33,558 bases of DNA from Bacteroidota bacterium. GTDB lineage: Bacteria; Bacteroidota; Bacteroidia; B-17B0; Aurantibacillaceae. The DNA is taken from contig JAQZBQ010000021.1 in NCBI GenBank assembly GCA_029237825.1, forward strand, positions 1 through 33,558. The letters are read 5' to 3'. The translations under genes were made by a program, and so were the position numbers. This document shows positions 17,001 to 24,756 of the stretch, piece by piece; position 1 is the stretch's first letter; each line of letters opens with the position of its first letter. Under the pieces are notes generated by a model. It saw only the letters and a program-made list of their open reading frames with translations. It made no database searches and was not told the origin of the DNA.

Positions 17001-19163
17001 ACTTTCAACGCTCAAAGAGGATTGGTTTTATTGAATGGAACTGTATTACAAAATATAGGAGGGTCTAGTACGACGAATTTTTATAATCTTTCATTGATTA
17101 ATAGTAATGGCGCTTCACTTACAAACGCACAAAATTTAATTAATACCCTGACATTGACAAGTGGCGTATTTAATACAAATGGGAAGGTATTTACAATGGT
17201 TTCAACCGCAACCAATACTGCTAGAATTGGTCCGATTAATACGGGTGCCGATATTATTGGAAACGTAACTGTACAACGGTATGCCCCTGGTGGTTATACC
17301 GGCTGGGCATTATTGGGTACGCCTATCGCGAGTGCACTAACGTTCCAGGATTGGGATGATGATATGCCAATCAGCTGTAACAGCTGTCCTGACGGAAGCG
17401 CGGCAGGTTTTCTTTCAATTTATTCTTATGATGAAACAGCGACAGGAAGTTATTCTGCCTCTGCGGCTTACGTACCTATATCTTCTATTACTAACCCGAT
17501 TACTCCAAATAAAGGGTATTGGGTTTATTTAGGAACAGGACAAACGTTAACAGCTCCCATTACCATCGATGTTACAGGTACTGTCCGTAAGTTTACTAAT
17601 GTAATTCCGTTAAGTAAAACAAATACCGGTGTGGCGGGTGATGATGGTTGGAATTTAATTCACAATCCTTATCCTTCGGCAATCAAATGGAGCTCGTTAC
17701 GAAATAATAATCCCAATGTAGATAATGCAATTTATGGCTACAATGCAGATTTAAATGGCGGGGCAGGAGGAACGGTTGCATACGTTAATGGTATAAGTAG
17801 CCCGGCTATTGGTGCAGGCGGCATCAGCGACACAATTCCGATGTGTCAGGGATTTCAGGTTCATTGCACAGCTGCAACTTCCTTAACAGCTCTTGAAAAT
17901 CATAAAGTATCCGGAAACCCAACATTTTTAAAGAGTAATCAGGGTTCGTCGGTGGCGGCATCTCAGCAGTTGCTAAGAATTTACTTAAAAGGACCAATGA
18001 ATTTTAATGATGAAACTGTATTGTATACGCAGTCTGGAGCTTCCAATCAATTTGATTCTGAATTTGATGCCATTAAAATGGTGGGACAGGATCCAAATGC
18101 GCCTTTAATTATGCTGAAATCTGGATTGGATGAATTTCAAGTGAATGGAGTAGGGCCTATTTCATCTACTTTTTCAATGCCACTTAAAATAACATCAGGC
18201 TACAACGGTACATACACGATCAGCGCTGCTAATTGTGGATCTTTTCCTTCCGGTGCCTGCATATCCTTGCATGATGCTTTAACTTCTTCTGTTACCGACT
18301 TAAGAACAACAAATTATGTTTTTTCATTAAGTTCTTCTACAATAACATCGCGTTTCACGCTTCATATCACAATCAATCCGCTTGAGATCACTAGTCAGAT
18401 GACACAGCCTGATTGCGTGCACCCTCAGGCCGGATTTATCAGTGCGAAAGGAAATAATGCCGGTCCCTGGAATTATTTATGGAAAGATGAAAACGGAATT
18501 ACAGTTAAAACATCATTAAATAAATATGGAGCGGATACGCTCACTAATTTAGCGGGAGGTAATTATTCCTTAGATATCAGTACCGTTGGACAATGCGATC
18601 ACAAAGATTCTGTGTTTACTATTGATGAAATGATTGTTCCAACCGCACAATTTTATTCGGCAGATACGGTTTACATCTCTAATAATGGTGCTATTCAATT
18701 TACAAACCAATCAGTGAATGCAACGCAAAATTCATGGAACTTTGGAGACGGCTTCGGGATGTCTTTGGCTGTTAACCCAGCCTATAATTATTTAACGGCA
18801 GGACACTATACGGTTACACTAGTAACCGGCAGTAACAGTGGTTGCCTTGATACAACTTCAAAATCAATTGTGGTTTTAGGTGGTATGCTGGTGACTGGAA
18901 TTCCAGGCATTCAGGGTGAAACCCTTGTGTTGAAAAATCTGGGTGAAAACGAATTTGTATTGGACGGGTCGTTAGGTGGGAACTACGAGGTGTCATTTAA
19001 ATTATATGATGGATTTGGAAAGCTTGTTACCGATTACGGCAATTTATTTTCAAACGTTATTAAGTTACCATTGAAACTTAATAACCTTAACTCGGGGGTT
19101 TATTTCTTGAATGCGACAGGAGCGAATTCAAATAAAACCATCAAATTACAGGTAGCCAAATAA
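14055..19163 (+). CDS. Giant T9SS-exported multidomain surface protein
   Basis: 1702 aa with signal peptide MRLPYFIHLVSFSILILFSN (cleavage near FGQ-S). An N-terminal beta domain (SVSTNGYIDFSTS region) comes first. A fibronectin type III-like domain spans about 262-348 (LTLNW-type strand, GLLPSTTYFWKV). About 355-410 is a segment with the GNWSNPNTWLPVGVP and DNVTIANGHQVTID motifs that open many Bacteroidota beta-helical regions. A long Ser/Thr/Asn/Gly-rich beta-repeat stretch follows, including three regular 74-77-residue repeats plus a decayed fourth. Next is a tail region typical of T9SS cargo (GNVTVQRYAPGGYTGWALL near 1070), then a PKD domain (about 1535-1612, SWNFGDG). It ends in a type A-like T9SS sorting domain (FKLYDGFGKL, GVYFLNATG, KTIKLQV). 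No catalytic site is visible; an adhesin or surface-fibre role is inference. Confidence 0.92.
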   Translation: MRLPYFIHLVSFSILILFSNLFGQSLANYSSVRNSGVSYTTIMGSGTAVSSWRNNGTGVTNDNRSEFVNIGFDFWYDGVRYTQFSVSTNGYIDFSTSTLDGTGGNAFGASNVAFTGNNINQLTATAIAPFYDDLATQGGTLALGSSIQYKISGTAPNRSLTVEWSNMCVNGNTTPNLSFQVVLAETTGIITMNYGTMNAGTNGFSYSMGLNSVPMDPIPSAAQLKTLQTPNTNNFTFTPTNNLSIIPASGSQYIFTPPVPAAATGLLTFSGIMQSSMTLNWPNWATNEVGYVIYNSTDNINFSFAAQTTANAVSAAVSGLLPSTTYFWKVFAVTEGCISSSITGSATTLPAGNKISVTTGNWSNPNTWLPVGVPTLYDNVTIANGHQVTIDMNALCNNLTVGQGTSGILRIGNTTVPRVTRVNGLLTISSGGSFLVNAGPTAVHSLTLTNNVINNGTLNLAPDANSLCNVFFLSNGSLNVSGSGSVTNFNTIYLSLGTSSSNVLDIQTHNFTAPRDFLSLVNGTFKLSTTGASSITPYSIATTIPSTGGIWLNSAASTINFSGSVTLKGNLTVSNGILNVGDIANEDLIANGGTLSVSNGTINIAGKYYPFSTSSPSNFMMSGGNVIVPAFGSTHITTAPFQISSAGSQFIMSGGSIIIPREGGSGAQDLGFVNTVTGSGSITGGTLQIGTVTSPATQIIKINSIGSIGNLLVSSANVTASVTTNSLSVNGHVTITSGTLSATSQTISLGGNWNNNTGMFLPGTGLVSFTGTSSQSIYKASGEVFNNVSFSNAGNKQLFSSITVNTLTIQSGSFSANTFSVFLSGSWINNGGTFVPGTSTVTFTNSIVQAIFKSGGETFNNLIFSGAGNKSLLSSINANDLTITAGSLTTNAYNVSLTGNWTNNGGLYIPGQNTTLFTGLSAQTILKAGGEIFNNISFSNSGAKMLASAITASNVVIQSGSTVDVSTANYQMNVKGDFLNNGTFNAQRGLVLLNGTVLQNIGGSSTTNFYNLSLINSNGASLTNAQNLINTLTLTSGVFNTNGKVFTMVSTATNTARIGPINTGADIIGNVTVQRYAPGGYTGWALLGTPIASALTFQDWDDDMPISCNSCPDGSAAGFLSIYSYDETATGSYSASAAYVPISSITNPITPNKGYWVYLGTGQTLTAPITIDVTGTVRKFTNVIPLSKTNTGVAGDDGWNLIHNPYPSAIKWSSLRNNNPNVDNAIYGYNADLNGGAGGTVAYVNGISSPAIGAGGISDTIPMCQGFQVHCTAATSLTALENHKVSGNPTFLKSNQGSSVAASQQLLRIYLKGPMNFNDETVLYTQSGASNQFDSEFDAIKMVGQDPNAPLIMLKSGLDEFQVNGVGPISSTFSMPLKITSGYNGTYTISAANCGSFPSGACISLHDALTSSVTDLRTTNYVFSLSSSTITSRFTLHITINPLEITSQMTQPDCVHPQAGFISAKGNNAGPWNYLWKDENGITVKTSLNKYGADTLTNLAGGNYSLDISTVGQCDHKDSVFTIDEMIVPTAQFYSADTVYISNNGAIQFTNQSVNATQNSWNFGDGFGMSLAVNPAYNYLTAGHYTVTLVTGSNSGCLDTTSKSIVVLGGMLVTGIPGIQGETLVLKNLGENEFVLDGSLGGNYEVSFKLYDGFGKLVTDYGNLFSNVIKLPLKLNNLNSGVYFLNATGANSNKTIKLQVAK
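16305..17195 (+). repeat. 222-bp tandem coding repeats in the giant T9SS protein
   Basis: Units begin GNWNNNTG (16305), GSWINNGG (16527), GNWTNNGG (16749) and, decayed, GDFLNNGT (16980). The first two steps are exactly 222 bp (74 aa) and the third is 231 bp. Shared features are a W-x-N-N-G start, a Q-x-I-x-K-x-x-G-E-x-F-N-N core and an I-x-S-G-S-type end. Confidence 0.88.
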
Positions 19164-19448
19164 TATAATATTCCTGATAATAAATTGGATAAAAGTGATG
19201 GATACAGTAATGATAAAAGACCACATCACCCATTTAGCGCCGTTAGGGTACTTCAGTATCAATTGAAAGACGAGCAATGTAAGTGTTATTAAGGAAGGAA
19301 TTAAAGCGGCATGGAGGTGAAGCGATTCGAGGACTTCACCTTTTAAAAGTGCGATCAGGCTTCTCTGCATACCACAGCCTGGGCAGTTAATTCCCAAATA
19401 CGCTTTGAAATAGCAAGTCAGCAAATTATTTTCGAGCCAGTGGATCAT
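19146..19448 (-). CDS. DUF2752 family small membrane protein
   Basis: A 100-aa protein with the DUF2752 signature CPGCGMQRSL (residues 22-31), then two strongly hydrophobic segments (ALIPSLITLTLLVFQLIL and the stretch after GAKWVM) that should span the inner membrane. The biochemical role of the family is not known to me; the paired CxxC suggests metal or redox chemistry. The ATG at 19446-19448 lies only 14 bp beyond a strong terminator hairpin. Its stop codon overlaps the 3' end of the convergent giant T9SS gene by 18 bp. It lies directly downstream of the CCC-motif-like membrane protein gene, a pairing I recall from other Bacteroidota. Confidence 0.88.
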   Translation of the reverse strand: MIHWLENNLLTCYFKAYLGINCPGCGMQRSLIALLKGEVLESLHLHAALIPSLITLTLLVFQLILKYPNGAKWVMWSFIITVSITFIQFIIRNIILFGYL

Positions 19449-19454
19449 GATTAA

Positions 19455-19486
19455 AAAAATTAAAAATGCCTTTGAATTGTTTCAAA
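19455..19486 (-). promoter_or_regulatory. Candidate promoter overlapping the terminator, driving the DUF2752 gene
   Basis: On the minus strand TTTG (19483-19486) lies in the 5' arm of the hairpin and is followed after exactly 20 bp by TAATTTTT (19455-19462), one mismatch from TAnnTTTG. Transcription would begin within a few bases of the ATG. The match may be partly chance in A/T-rich DNA. Confidence 0.35.
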
Positions 19487-19496
19487 GGCATTTTTT
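19462..19496 (-). terminator. Intrinsic terminator between the CCC-motif-like and DUF2752 genes
   Basis: A 15-bp perfect stem (AAAAATGCCTTTGAA at 19462-19476 with TTCAAAGGCATTTTT at 19481-19495) around a 4-nt loop, with a T-rich tract on the minus strand. It lies between two minus-strand genes, close behind the first and 14 bp before the second. Confidence 0.85.
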
Positions 19497-19514
19497 GTTC
19501 ATTAAATATTTTAT

Positions 19515-19895
19515 TTAGCCTCTTCCCATCATCTCCCACGGCATGGCGCTAAAAGCAGCACCAATAAAAGCGAATACGATGATTACATATAATACCATAA
19601 GGGCAGAAAGGCAGAGGCCGATGATTGCACAAACTCGTCCGGCTTTTAAATTATTATAAGAAGAGATTGTGTAGTTTCCTGGGTTAGCTTTATAGATCAC
19701 CAAAGACTTGTTGCCCAAAACCAAAGCAATAATCCCGCAGGTGAGCGCGATCACTCCGTAACACCAGCATAACGCAATTGAAATAATTCCCAGGGTTAAT
19801 ACTGCACTGGAATTAGGCAGCGGGATTTGGCCATATTGCGGAATGAAACCTTGAGATTGTTGCGGATTTTGATTTGAAAAATTTGTGTCTTCCAT
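19515..19895 (-). CDS. Small CCC-motif/DUF4190-like membrane protein
   Basis: 126 aa: a hydrophilic Gln/Asn/Pro-rich N-terminus of about 27 residues, then a hydrophobic hairpin (LGIISIALCWCYGVIALTCG and IIALVLG), a polar Lys/Asn/Tyr-rich loop (residues about 62-83) and a long hydrophobic segment (VCAIIGLCLSALMVLYVIIV). The Cys-Trp-Cys in the first segment matches Bacteroidota proteins annotated as CCC motif membrane proteins, related to DUF4190. Function is unknown. The neighbouring DUF2752 gene is downstream on the same strand, separated by a terminator. The ATG is at 19893-19895 with an A-rich leader. Confidence 0.82.
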   Translation of the reverse strand: MEDTNFSNQNPQQSQGFIPQYGQIPLPNSSAVLTLGIISIALCWCYGVIALTCGIIALVLGNKSLVIYKANPGNYTISSYNNLKAGRVCAIIGLCLSALMVLYVIIVFAFIGAAFSAMPWEMMGRG

Positions 19896-20101
19896 ATTTT
19901 TTTAAACGAAGATAGAAAAATAATTATAGTTGGTAAATAATGAATGCAAAACAAAACTTTTATAAAAAATTCACGTACAATACATCAATCTCTGAAACCA
20001 TGCGCCAATCAAGGCTTTGGGAAGGTGATCAAAATTCAAAGAATAGAAACATCAAAAAGCATTTATGAAATCAATTAAAACTACTACAAAACCTACCCGT
20101 T

Positions 20102-23100
20102 ATGAAAAAACTATTACTAACCGCAGTTACGCTTGCCGCCCTGTTCGTAGCGTCTGCACTTGCCCAAACAGGCAATTCCAGTTCTCCGATTGATAGTTTG
20201 GCTCAATTTGATCAACAACAGTGGACCGAATTTTACCGTTCTCATCACTCTAACCCAAATGAATTGTCAGAATTCATTGAGGCGCATCAAAGAAACTTCA
20301 TCAAAGATACGTACTTCCCTACACAACGTATCGCCGCGCCAATTCCAGTTATTCAACAAGCCTGCACTAACATCGACTTTGAGTCGGGAAATCTTTCCGG
20401 ATGGAATTCAACATCCGGGTTTAACCCGCTTTATAATTCAGCGGGTTGTTGCCAAAACACGGGAGGTGCCCAAGCGGTAACCTCCGGAACAGGATCTGAT
20501 GGTTGTGGTGGGTTCCCAGTTGTTGCTCCGGGAGGAAGTTTCTCTGTGAAAATAGGAGATAATGGTACCGGTGGCCTTGCTGATAGGCTCGAACAAACCT
20601 TTTTGGTAACTCCCACAAATGCTAATTTTACTTACCGTTACGCGGTAGTATTTGAAGATCCGGGTCACGGACTTGCGGATCAGCCTAAGTTTGAGATTGA
20701 AATGCTGGATTCAAATGGCCTTCAAATCCCATGCACCTATTATAATGTGGCAGCGGGCCAAAATATTCCGGGCTTTATGCCTTCTGCCTCTTGCGCAAAT
20801 GTCATGTATAAACCATGGACCAATGTGAGTGTTGATTTAACTTCTTATATGGGACAAAATGTGACGATACGGTTCACCACCTTCGATTGTTCTCTCGGCG
20901 GACATTATGCCTATGCCTACATTGACGGCAGTTGTACTGAACTTCAGCAAACCATCAACGATACAATTTGTAATGGTTCAACAAAAACGATGTGTGCACC
21001 ATCCGGATATGCATCGTATTTATGGAATGGCTCATCTGTTGATGGACAAACCGCGCAATGTGTAGTAGCAACCAATCCAGGAAATTATTCTGTTCAAACC
21101 ACACAGGTAACAGGTTGCCCTGGTCCTGTATTTAATTATCAGCTTCATAACCGGCCAACGCCTAATGCTAATTTTAATACCGGGAATAGTAATAGCAATT
21201 GCGGTTTAACTGTGTCGTTTAATAATACATCGAGCATGTCTTCAGGAACGCTCACAACTTATTACTGGAATTTTGGTGACGGTGTTTCTTCAAGTCTGGA
21301 GAGTCCTACCCACACGTATGCCAATCCGGGTACGTACACGGTAAGTTTAATTGCCGGGTCTGATCAGGGGTGTTATGATACTACTGAATTAACCGTAACT
21401 GTACATCCTCAGCCATCAGCGAGTTTTACATTTAATAACGGGTGTCAGCTTTCCCCTATATCATTTTCAGGAAACAGTAATATTCTTCAGGGAAATGTGA
21501 ATCAATGGCAGTGGGCATTTGGTGACGGTTTAAGCGGATCCGGCCAAACGCCTAATCATGTATACAGCTTACCGGGAATATATACGGTTACATTGGCTAT
21601 TACAAGTAATTTCGGGTGTACATCCATAGCCTCTCAAACCATTGCTATATCACCAAAGCCAATTGCGAATTTTATCACAACACAAACATCAAATTGTTCA
21701 TTTACGGTTGGTCTTACCAACACAAGCAACATATCAATGGGAAACATTGTTGCCAATTCGTGGGACTTCGGCGATGGTGCCACATCAACTAATCAAAATG
21801 GCATTCACGTTTTTGCCGGCAGCGGTACGTATGTGATTCAGCTTATTACCATCAGTGATATGGGTTGTTCTGATTCTGTGGATTATCCGGTAACCATAAG
21901 TCCTTTGCCTATTGCGGCATTTTCAGCCAATAATGTGTGCCTGAATAATCAAACTACTTTTACAAACTCATCTCAGGTTTCATCTGGTAATATCGCATTT
22001 TTCCAATGGCAGTTTGGTGATGGGAACCAATCAACTATTGCACAGCCAGGCTATCAATATTCAAACGCCGGCACATACAGTGTTACGTTAACGGTTACAA
22101 CCAATTCGAATTGTACAGCTAGCATTACCCAACCTGTCACGGTAAATCCGTTGCCTGTAGTATCGTTTATAGGAAACAATGTTTGTGAGGGTATTGCAAC
22201 GAATTATCTTAACCAATCGTCCATATCAGGAGGTACAATTACAAATTTTATATGGGATTTCACTTCCGATGGCATTGCTGATAATACTTCACAACATACC
22301 AGCGTTTTGTTTAGTTCAGCAGGAACTTATATAACTCAATTAATGGCGATTTCAAATCTGAACTGTTCTGCAAGCAATACAATCGCTGTTACAGTGCATC
22401 CAAAGCCAATAGTACAATTTAGTGCGGCACCGGTATGTCTAGGGGTCGTTTCCAGTTTCACAAATCTCTCAACGGTCTCTTCCGGTACAATATCACTCTC
22501 TTCATGGACCTATGGGGATAATAGTGTTGGTACAGGCTATAACTCTACTCACCAATATGTTAATCCCGGTACATTTCCAGTTACCTTAACCGTACATACC
22601 GGTAATAGTTGTACCAGTTCCTTTACTCAAATGGTGGTAGTCCATCCAAAACCTAACGTTAATTTTCAATCCACTATTACCTGCTTAAATCAGGCCACTC
22701 AATTCAGCAACCAAAGTAATATTAGTTCGGGTTCAATCGTCAAGTACCGCTGGGATTTTGAGAATAATGGTTCAATCGATGATTCTACAGCAAATCCGCT
22801 GTTTATTTATCCAACCGCTGGAACACAGCAGAGTCGTCTGGTTGCCGTTTCCAACAACAACTGTATCAATCAAAATATAAATCCGGTTATTGTGCATTTT
22901 AATCCCATAGCAAATTTTTCGGCACCTTCCACCTGCATTCCTGCAGGTACCCAATTTCATAATGCCTCAACGAGCAATGATGGTGCAATTACTTCGTATG
23001 CTTGGGATTTTAACGGAGATAATATTTTTGATAATAATCTTCAGGATCCAAATTATATCTACACCTCTGTGGGCAATTATGGAGTGAAGCTCGAAGTGCA

Positions 23101-23947
23101 AACCGAGTATGGATGCGTGAATTCGATTTTAAATTCGGTTTATGTTAACGCTACGCCTTCAGCCATTTTTTCCGCACAAAATAATACAGGCTGCCCAAGC
23201 CTTTGTGTTAAATTCCTGAATCAATCAACCATTGGTTCCGGATCTATTGTAACCAATCAATGGATTTTTGGTGACAACAGTAATCCCGATTACACAAAAA
23301 ACCCATCGCATTGTTATTCAACCGGGAATTACAATGTTACCTTAAAGGTTGTTTCTGATAGTGGATGCATCAGCAGCTCAACACTTCCAAATCTCGTAAA
23401 CGTGTATTCTGTTCCCGTAGCAAATTTCAATATTTCTCCAAATGAAATTGAATTAACTACTCCCTTAATAGAAGTGGAAGATCGATCGACAGGAGCAAGC
23501 ACGGTAAAATACCTTTTTGATGATGGAACTATTAAGACTACAAGGGATTTCTCTCATTTGTTTAAGGGAAGCGAGTCGCGCAATATAGCAATTATGCAGA
23601 CTGTGAGTAATTCTCATGGATGTAAAGACTCCATTATTAAAATGGTAATCATTAAAGAAGCCTACACCATTTACATTCCAAATGCGTTTACTCCAAATAA
23701 TGACGGGTTAAATGATGGCTTTAAGGCTGTGGGAATTGGTATTGCGCAATTTAAATTACAGATTTTTGACCGCTGGGGAAAATTAATTTTTGAAAGTGAC
23801 GACATTAACAAGGGATGGGATGGCAGTGTGAATGGAAAAGGTGACGCTGAATCAACGAAATCGGATGTGTATGTGTGGAAAGCTGAGGTAGTGGATGTTT
23901 TAAAAGAAAGACACAGCATGATTGGCCACGTTACGCTTCTTAAATGA
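20102..23947 (+). CDS. PKD-repeat surface protein with T9SS type B (CHU_C) sorting domain
   Basis: 1281 aa, signal peptide MKKLLLTAVTLAALFVASAL followed by AQ. Residues about 90-280 form a beta-sandwich with the NIDFESGNLSGWN opening often seen in Bacteroidota cargo. Residues about 350-1190 hold ten PKD-type domains of roughly 80-88 residues, each starting near xANF/xASF and having a W-x-F-G-D-G-type strand (WNFGDG, WAFGDG, WDFGDG, WQFGDG and looser forms later) and a G-x-Y-x-V-x-L strand. Most carry a Cys pair, early and late, that could form a disulfide. The C-terminal 90 residues (IYIPNAFTPNNDGLND, FDRWGKLIFES, WDGSVNGK, YVWKAEV) are the gliding-motility-associated CHU_C/type B sorting domain. 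It is exported by T9SS and surface-anchored or shed. A structural or adhesive role is inferred; no enzyme domain is visible. Confidence 0.95.
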   Translation: MKKLLLTAVTLAALFVASALAQTGNSSSPIDSLAQFDQQQWTEFYRSHHSNPNELSEFIEAHQRNFIKDTYFPTQRIAAPIPVIQQACTNIDFESGNLSGWNSTSGFNPLYNSAGCCQNTGGAQAVTSGTGSDGCGGFPVVAPGGSFSVKIGDNGTGGLADRLEQTFLVTPTNANFTYRYAVVFEDPGHGLADQPKFEIEMLDSNGLQIPCTYYNVAAGQNIPGFMPSASCANVMYKPWTNVSVDLTSYMGQNVTIRFTTFDCSLGGHYAYAYIDGSCTELQQTINDTICNGSTKTMCAPSGYASYLWNGSSVDGQTAQCVVATNPGNYSVQTTQVTGCPGPVFNYQLHNRPTPNANFNTGNSNSNCGLTVSFNNTSSMSSGTLTTYYWNFGDGVSSSLESPTHTYANPGTYTVSLIAGSDQGCYDTTELTVTVHPQPSASFTFNNGCQLSPISFSGNSNILQGNVNQWQWAFGDGLSGSGQTPNHVYSLPGIYTVTLAITSNFGCTSIASQTIAISPKPIANFITTQTSNCSFTVGLTNTSNISMGNIVANSWDFGDGATSTNQNGIHVFAGSGTYVIQLITISDMGCSDSVDYPVTISPLPIAAFSANNVCLNNQTTFTNSSQVSSGNIAFFQWQFGDGNQSTIAQPGYQYSNAGTYSVTLTVTTNSNCTASITQPVTVNPLPVVSFIGNNVCEGIATNYLNQSSISGGTITNFIWDFTSDGIADNTSQHTSVLFSSAGTYITQLMAISNLNCSASNTIAVTVHPKPIVQFSAAPVCLGVVSSFTNLSTVSSGTISLSSWTYGDNSVGTGYNSTHQYVNPGTFPVTLTVHTGNSCTSSFTQMVVVHPKPNVNFQSTITCLNQATQFSNQSNISSGSIVKYRWDFENNGSIDDSTANPLFIYPTAGTQQSRLVAVSNNNCINQNINPVIVHFNPIANFSAPSTCIPAGTQFHNASTSNDGAITSYAWDFNGDNIFDNNLQDPNYIYTSVGNYGVKLEVQTEYGCVNSILNSVYVNATPSAIFSAQNNTGCPSLCVKFLNQSTIGSGSIVTNQWIFGDNSNPDYTKNPSHCYSTGNYNVTLKVVSDSGCISSSTLPNLVNVYSVPVANFNISPNEIELTTPLIEVEDRSTGASTVKYLFDDGTIKTTRDFSHLFKGSESRNIAIMQTVSNSHGCKDSIIKMVIIKEAYTIYIPNAFTPNNDGLNDGFKAVGIGIAQFKLQIFDRWGKLIFESDDINKGWDGSVNGKGDAESTKSDVYVWKAEVVDVLKERHSMIGHVTLLK

Positions 23948-23982
23948 TGTCAAAAAGGCATGGAAAACTATTTGGTTTAAAG

Positions 23983-24014
23983 TTTGATTTAGTTAGCGAA
24001 CACAGTTATCTTAG
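23983..24014 (+). promoter_or_regulatory. Candidate thioredoxin promoter
   Basis: TTTG at 23983-23986, a 20-bp spacer and TATCTTAG at 24007-24014 (one mismatch to TAnnTTTG). The predicted leader to the ATG at 24049 is about 28 nt and A-rich just before the start. Confidence 0.5.
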
Positions 24015-24048
24015 TAATAATAAATTATAAACTTAAAACAAAAAAAAT

Positions 24049-24366
24049 ATGGCACTAGAAATAACAGATGCGAACTTTGAAGAATTAGTTTTAAAATCAG
24101 ACAAACCGGTTTTAGTGGATTTTTGGGCAGAATGGTGTGGTCCTTGCCGCATGGTTGGTCCGGTTGTAGAAGAACTTTCCACTGAATATGCGGGAAAAGC
24201 CGTTGTAGGAAAAGTGAACGTAGATAATAATTCGGAGATTTCTGCAAAATATGGCATCAGGAATATTCCTACTTTGTTATTTTTTAAGAATGGTGAGGTT
24301 GTTGAAAAGCATGTGGGAGTAGCAGCTAAAAATGTTTTAGCAGGTAAACTGGACGCACATATTTAA
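24049..24366 (+). CDS. trxA: Thioredoxin
   Basis: A 105-aa cytosolic thioredoxin that reduces disulfides in target proteins. The active site WCGPC is present (Cys30, Cys33), with the buried Asp in VDFWAEW and the cis-proline Pro74 (RNIPTLLFF). No signal peptide or extra domain is present. The ATG at 24049 is preceded by an A-rich stretch typical of Bacteroidota translation starts. It has its own candidate promoter and a strong terminator, so is probably monocistronic. Confidence 0.97.
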   Translation: MALEITDANFEELVLKSDKPVLVDFWAEWCGPCRMVGPVVEELSTEYAGKAVVGKVNVDNNSEISAKYGIRNIPTLLFFKNGEVVEKHVGVAAKNVLAGKLDAHI

Positions 24367-24385
24367 TATCCTGGTAAATGATGTT

Positions 24386-24420
24386 ATGCCCTTTCTGATA
24401 CTTCAGGAAGGGCATTTTTA
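24386..24420 (+). terminator. Intrinsic terminator after thioredoxin
   Basis: ATGCCCTTTCTGA (24386-24398) pairs with TCAGGAAGGGCAT (24403-24415) with one G-T wobble around a 4-nt loop, followed by a T run. Confidence 0.88.
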
Positions 24421-24473
24421 TTCCTGTCGGAATTTGTCCGGATAATTTATCCCATTTTTAATATTTATATAAC

Positions 24474-24502
24474 TTGAACTTTGCTTTGTGGCATTATGTT
24501 TG
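24474..24502 (+). promoter_or_regulatory. Promoter of the 65-aa protein gene
   Basis: TTG at 24474-24476, an 18-bp spacer and TATGTTTG (24495-24502), a full TAnnTTTG match. The predicted start near 24509 leaves a leader of about 20 nt. Confidence 0.6.
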
Positions 24503-24528
24503 AGTTATAACAGAAAAATGCTGGAATT

Positions 24529-24726
24529 ATGAATACGACTCAGGCAATGATCATTTTAACGAATGGAATCAGAAAATACGGGACCATTATCAATGGTGAA
24601 CATGAAGGACGAATTAAGTTTATTCCGGCTACTGAAATTTTTGCAACGGATGAGCGCCAGCTTTGGAATTTAATTGAATATATTCCCGTATCACATATTT
24701 ATTCCATTGATACATTCCTGAAATAG
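24529..24726 (+). CDS. Small hypothetical protein (65 aa)
   Basis: A short soluble protein without signal peptide or membrane segment. It begins NTTQAMIILTNGIRKYGTII and has a central GRIKFIPATEIFATDERQLW stretch and an ending HIYSIDTFLK. The pattern (beta-strand, K-x-G-x-I turn, strand) resembles a small Sm-like or SH3-like barrel, but that is a guess from strand pattern alone. I do not recognise the family. That it is real is supported by its own consensus promoter, an ATG and sensible composition. It converges on the DinB-like gene with a 30-bp gap and no terminator. Confidence 0.75.
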   Translation: MNTTQAMIILTNGIRKYGTIINGEHEGRIKFIPATEIFATDERQLWNLIEYIPVSHIYSIDTFLK

Positions 24727-24756
24727 AACGATAGAATTTAATTGAAGTTCCTTCGA

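Noticed and set aside
19896-20101. Search for a tRNA, small RNA or promoter in the 206-bp gap before the PKD gene
   Set aside because: No cloverleaf, hairpin-plus-T-run or TAnnTTTG element was found; just A/T-rich sequence.
20421-20668. Three overlapping minus-strand frames inside the PKD gene
   Set aside because: They are shadows of a strong coding frame with signal peptide and domains, and have no start context or plausible product.
24011-24257. Minus-strand open frames opposite thioredoxin
   Set aside because: They are antisense to an unmistakable trxA, and their composition mirrors the reverse of the thioredoxin codons.
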